19,158 nucleotides of DNA from Paracoccaceae bacterium (lineage in GTDB: Bacteria > Pseudomonadota > Alphaproteobacteria > Rhodobacterales > Rhodobacteraceae): the NCBI GenBank assembly GCA_003512825.1, contig DOOI01000072.1, positions 571 to 19,728 of the forward strand. Reading direction: 5' to 3'. A program made the position numbers and the translations under genes. Below, one piece after another: positions 16,793 through 19,158 of the stretch. The notes beneath the pieces were generated by a model. That model ran no database searches, had not been told where the DNA came from, and saw only the letters and a program-made list of their open reading frames with translations. Positions within the stretch are counted from its first letter, which is position 1; each line of letters opens with the position of its first letter.

Positions 16793-17664
16793 TTGGGCAT
16801 CAATCCCAAAAGTCGCGCTGCGTTGTACTTGATGATATCGGGGCGCAGTTCGCCCTTGATGTCGATCCCTTCGAAATCCGCAAGCCAGCGTTCGGGCGAG
16901 ATCATCGGCCAGTCAGAGCCGAAAAGCACCTTCTTGCGAAGGATCGAGTTGCAATAGCGCACGAGGATTGGCGGGAAATATTTGGGCGACCAGCCGGAGA
17001 GGTCGATATAGACATTGGGCTTGTGCTGCGCGACCGACAAGGCCTCTTCCTGCCATGGGAAAGACGGATGCGCCATGATGATGTTCATTTCTGGGAAATC
17101 CACCGCAACATCATCGAGATACATTGGGTTTGAGTATTTCAACCGCATGCCATTACCACCGGGCATGCCCGAGCCGACCCCGGTTTGACCGGTATGGAAC
17201 AGCCCCACGGCGCCATGTTCGGCCAGAACTTCGTAGAACGCATAAGCCATGCGGTCATTGGGGTAAAAGCCCTGCATCGTGGGATGAAATTTGAAGCCTT
17301 TGACGCCGTGATCTTCGATCAGACGACGGGCTTCGCGGACGGCCATTTTGCCTTTCCAAGGATCGATCGAGGCGAAGGGGATCAGCACATCGGAATGCTC
17401 GGCGACCTGTGCCAGAACTTCGTCATTGGAAAACCGCCGATACCCGGTCTCGCGCTCGGCATCGACGGGGAAAATCACCGCTGCGACATTCTGGGCCCGG
17501 AAATGTGCAGCAGTTTGCGCGATGGTGGGCTGCACGATTTTTGCCCCGAAATATTTGGCCATCGCCGCTTGCAAGTCATCATAGCCATCATCAGCATGAC
17601 AGCCGCAGGGCTCCTCGGCATGCGTGTGGATGTCAATCGCACGGATCTTTTCAAGGTCGAACAT
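16789..17664 (-). CDS. Amidohydrolase-family metal-dependent hydrolase, possible CouO-like beta-ketoacyl-CoA hydrolase
   Basis: 291 aa from ATG 17664 (MFDLEKIRAIDIHTHAEEP), with AAGGA eight bases upstream; a TTG one codon earlier is possible. TIM-barrel amidohydrolase (COG2159/ACMSD group) metal motifs are H13-x-H15, a lysine in GVKGFKFHP (~125), H157 in GLFHTGQ, H199 in IIMAHPSFPW and D251 in LFGSDWP. Some members decarboxylate or hydrate aromatic-acid intermediates. CouO of Rhodococcus jostii, an amidohydrolase that cuts 4-hydroxyphenyl-beta-ketoacyl-CoA to hydroxybenzoate and acetyl-CoA, is encoded with a hydroxycinnamoyl-CoA ligase; the same pairing here suggests that role. It is downstream of feruloyl-CoA synthase (77 bp) and ATGA-coupled to the acyl-CoA dehydrogenase gene. 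Confidence 0.85.
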   Translation of the reverse strand: MFDLEKIRAIDIHTHAEEPCGCHADDGYDDLQAAMAKYFGAKIVQPTIAQTAAHFRAQNVAAVIFPVDAERETGYRRFSNDEVLAQVAEHSDVLIPFASIDPWKGKMAVREARRLIEDHGVKGFKFHPTMQGFYPNDRMAYAFYEVLAEHGAVGLFHTGQTGVGSGMPGGNGMRLKYSNPMYLDDVAVDFPEMNIIMAHPSFPWQEEALSVAQHKPNVYIDLSGWSPKYFPPILVRYCNSILRKKVLFGSDWPMISPERWLADFEGIDIKGELRPDIIKYNAARLLGLMPK

Positions 17665-17686
17665 CAAGCGGTTCCTTCAGGTCTGG

Positions 17687-17732
17687 GGCAAATTCCTTGC
17701 AAGGAATTTGCCATTGTTTTGCAAAACAATGG
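17687..17732. repeat. Two adjacent perfect palindromes (26 bp and 22 bp) between fcs and the amidohydrolase gene
   Basis: 17687-17712 is a perfect palindrome with half-arm GGCAAATTCCTTG. 17711-17732 is a second perfect palindrome with half-arm CCATTGTTTTG. They share two bases and both have TTGCAA at the centre. Together they fill most of the 76-bp gap, starting 8 bp past the fcs stop and ending 22 bp before the amidohydrolase start without covering its ribosome binding site. In RNA they give two strong hairpins; no U-run follows. They may be a REP-like element, an mRNA processing or stabilising signal, or operators. Confidence 0.9.
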
Positions 17733-17740
17733 GGCGCGGG

Positions 17741-19158
17741 TCAGAAGCGGATCGCCCCTGCGCCGCCGTCATACATTTGATCCACCAAGGCGGCGCGTCG
17801 GGTCAGGACGGCGCGAATGTTGAGATTGCCTTTGGCGGTGACTTCATGATGAGCAAGGCTTTGCGGCTCGGCCAACACTGCCGCACAGGTGAGGCGGCTC
17901 GAAGATCCTGCGGCGCTCTGAGCGAAGGGCTCAAGCCGCGCACGGATTTCTGCCAAGAGAGCGGCATCGTCGACCAGCCCATTTCCCTGCCCCGGCTTTA
18001 CCGGGAAAACCAGCACGCCTAATTCGTTGCGCCCCTCTCCGGTGATGATCAGATCGGCGGCCAGCCCTTGGAGGGCGGTCATCACCTGGCCTTTTAGCTG
18101 GGCCACGCGCACCCATGTGCCCGATTGAAGCTTGAAGTCCTCGGAAATGCGGCCATCGAACGCCAAGCCGCGGTCCGGGGCTGTTGGGTCCACCCACTTC
18201 ATCGCGTCGCCGGTGATGAAATAGCCCTCGTCGTCGAAGGCTTCCGCCGTCTTTTCGGCGTTCTCCCAATAGCTCTGCATCACGTTCGGCCCGCGCGCGC
18301 GCACCTCGAAGCGGCCTTCATCTTCGTCGGGGATCAGCTTTACCTCGGTTCCGGGCAGCGGCGCACCGATGATGCCCGAACGCGTGACGCGCTCATGGGT
18401 CAAGAGCACGGCTGGTGCGGTTTCCGTCAGCCCCCAAGAGGAGGTCATCAGCGGCACAGTGCCCGCCACCTCCAGCGCCATCCGCTCGATGCCTTGCCAG
18501 ATTTCTTGCGGCAGCGACGCGCCCGCGTAAAAAGTGAAATCAAGCCCGGTGAAATATTTGCGGCGCAGGCTCTCGTCGCTTTCGAGTGATTTGAGCACAC
18601 GGGCGAAACCGACAGGCACGTTAAAGGCCAATGTGCCGGTATGCATCGTCATATTCTCGACTGTGCGCCCAAAAAGCGCATCGGTCGGTTTGCCGTCATC
18701 GATATAAAGCGCCCCGCCATTGGCAAGCATCATGTTGAAATTATGCGAGCCGCCAAAGACGTGGTTCCACGGCAGCCAATCGAGGATCTTTGGCGCGCGG
18801 CTCTTGAGGAGCGGCATTACCGTGGCAATCTGCGCTTGGTTGACGCACATCATCCGATGCGTGGTCATCACGCCTTTGGGCAGCGAGGTAGAGCCCGAGG
18901 TGAATAGGATTTTCACCAGCGTATCGGGCCCGATGGCCCCATGCGCCGCCGAAATATCCGCCCCGCCCTTGAAGGCGTCCTCCATCGTGAAAACCGGACG
19001 CGGCGCGCCCTGCGCGGTAGAGGCCAGCACAGGCGTCGCCGCCAAGTCAGGCAACGACAGCGCCGCAGCATAGCGTGCAGGATCATCGACGAAGAGCAGC
19101 TTTGGTCGCACGGTTTGTGCGGCATAGATCAATCGGTCATGCGCGCCGGGAATAAGCG
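17741..19158 (-). CDS. fcs: Feruloyl-CoA synthase (hydroxycinnamate-CoA ligase), partial
   Basis: An ANL-superfamily ligase that adenylates a hydroxycinnamate and transfers it to CoA. The last ~472 residues are visible; the frame continues to the window edge (LIPGAHDRLIYAAQTVRPKL...), so ~150 N-terminal residues are missing. The P-loop is FTSGSTSLPKGVMTTH. Family-specific blocks are DWLPWNHVFGGSHNFN, NGGALYIDDGKP, FYAGASLPQEIW, SSWGLTETAP, GRISEDFKLQSGTW and the catalytic-lysine region EVTAKGNLNIR near the C-terminus. The set is what I recognise from bacterial feruloyl-CoA synthases (Fcs); a broader arylpropenoate substrate range is possible. It is the upstream gene of an operon with the amidohydrolase and the acyl-CoA dehydrogenase. 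Confidence 0.9.
   Translation of the reverse strand, partial: LIPGAHDRLIYAAQTVRPKLLFVDDPARYAAALSLPDLAATPVLASTAQGAPRPVFTMEDAFKGGADISAAHGAIGPDTLVKILFTSGSTSLPKGVMTTHRMMCVNQAQIATVMPLLKSRAPKILDWLPWNHVFGGSHNFNMMLANGGALYIDDGKPTDALFGRTVENMTMHTGTLAFNVPVGFARVLKSLESDESLRRKYFTGLDFTFYAGASLPQEIWQGIERMALEVAGTVPLMTSSWGLTETAPAVLLTHERVTRSGIIGAPLPGTEVKLIPDEDEGRFEVRARGPNVMQSYWENAEKTAEAFDDEGYFITGDAMKWVDPTAPDRGLAFDGRISEDFKLQSGTWVRVAQLKGQVMTALQGLAADLIITGEGRNELGVLVFPVKPGQGNGLVDDAALLAEIRARLEPFAQSAAGSSSRLTCAAVLAEPQSLAHHEVTAKGNLNIRAVLTRRAALVDQMYDGGAGAIRF

Noticed and set aside
15241..17710. AAGGAATTTG shared by 15241-15250 and 17701-17710
   Set aside because: A 10-base match outside the symmetrical context of the palindrome is compatible with chance in 19 kb, so it is not listed as a repeat family.

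Overview
The window is GC-rich, densely packed bacterial chromosome. The gene set (endonuclease-type MutL, PuuD urate hydroxylase with a fused cytochrome c, PII/Amt pair, SfsA-Map pair, Tat-exported type II sulfide:quinone reductase, feruloyl-CoA synthase cluster) and the protein sequences fit an alphaproteobacterium of the Rhodobacterales (roseobacter) group. This placement rests on recognition, not on a search. No phage, IS, CRISPR, rRNA or tRNA was seen.

Layout. 1-1260 (minus): a molybdopterin-binding/CinA-like protein and, overlapping it by ATGA, a GNAT acetyltransferase cut by the window edge. 1307-2881 (plus): sfsA then map. 2882-5913 (minus): mutL then rmuC, also ATGA-coupled; the rmuC stop abuts the map stop with no base between. 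5976-7196 (minus): puuD, divergent from a LysR regulator at 7295-8242. 8247-9988 (minus): the nitrogen-sensing pair glnK-amtB, closed by a clear intrinsic terminator. 9989-10259: a long intergenic region carrying two kinds of short repeats. 10260-12485 (plus): a class A penicillin-binding protein. 12531-15192 (minus): sqr, a small three-helix membrane protein and a SLAC1/TehA-type anion channel, behind an FNR-like box and a hairpin that covers the sqr ribosome binding site. 15278-19158 (minus): feruloyl-CoA synthase (cut by the edge), an amidohydrolase and an acyl-CoA dehydrogenase, probably one operon, with two perfect palindromes between the first two genes.

Working together. The last operon looks like CoA-dependent breakdown of hydroxycinnamates. 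The amidohydrolase may be a CouO-type hydrolase of the beta-ketoacyl-CoA intermediate. The sqr unit looks like periplasmic sulfide oxidation linked to quinone reduction, with an anion channel that could move a sulfur oxyanion; this is the best candidate for an under-described system. GlnK and AmtB form the standard ammonium sensing and uptake module. The most unusual non-coding signals are the double palindrome at 17687-17732 and the hairpin at 15202-15241.
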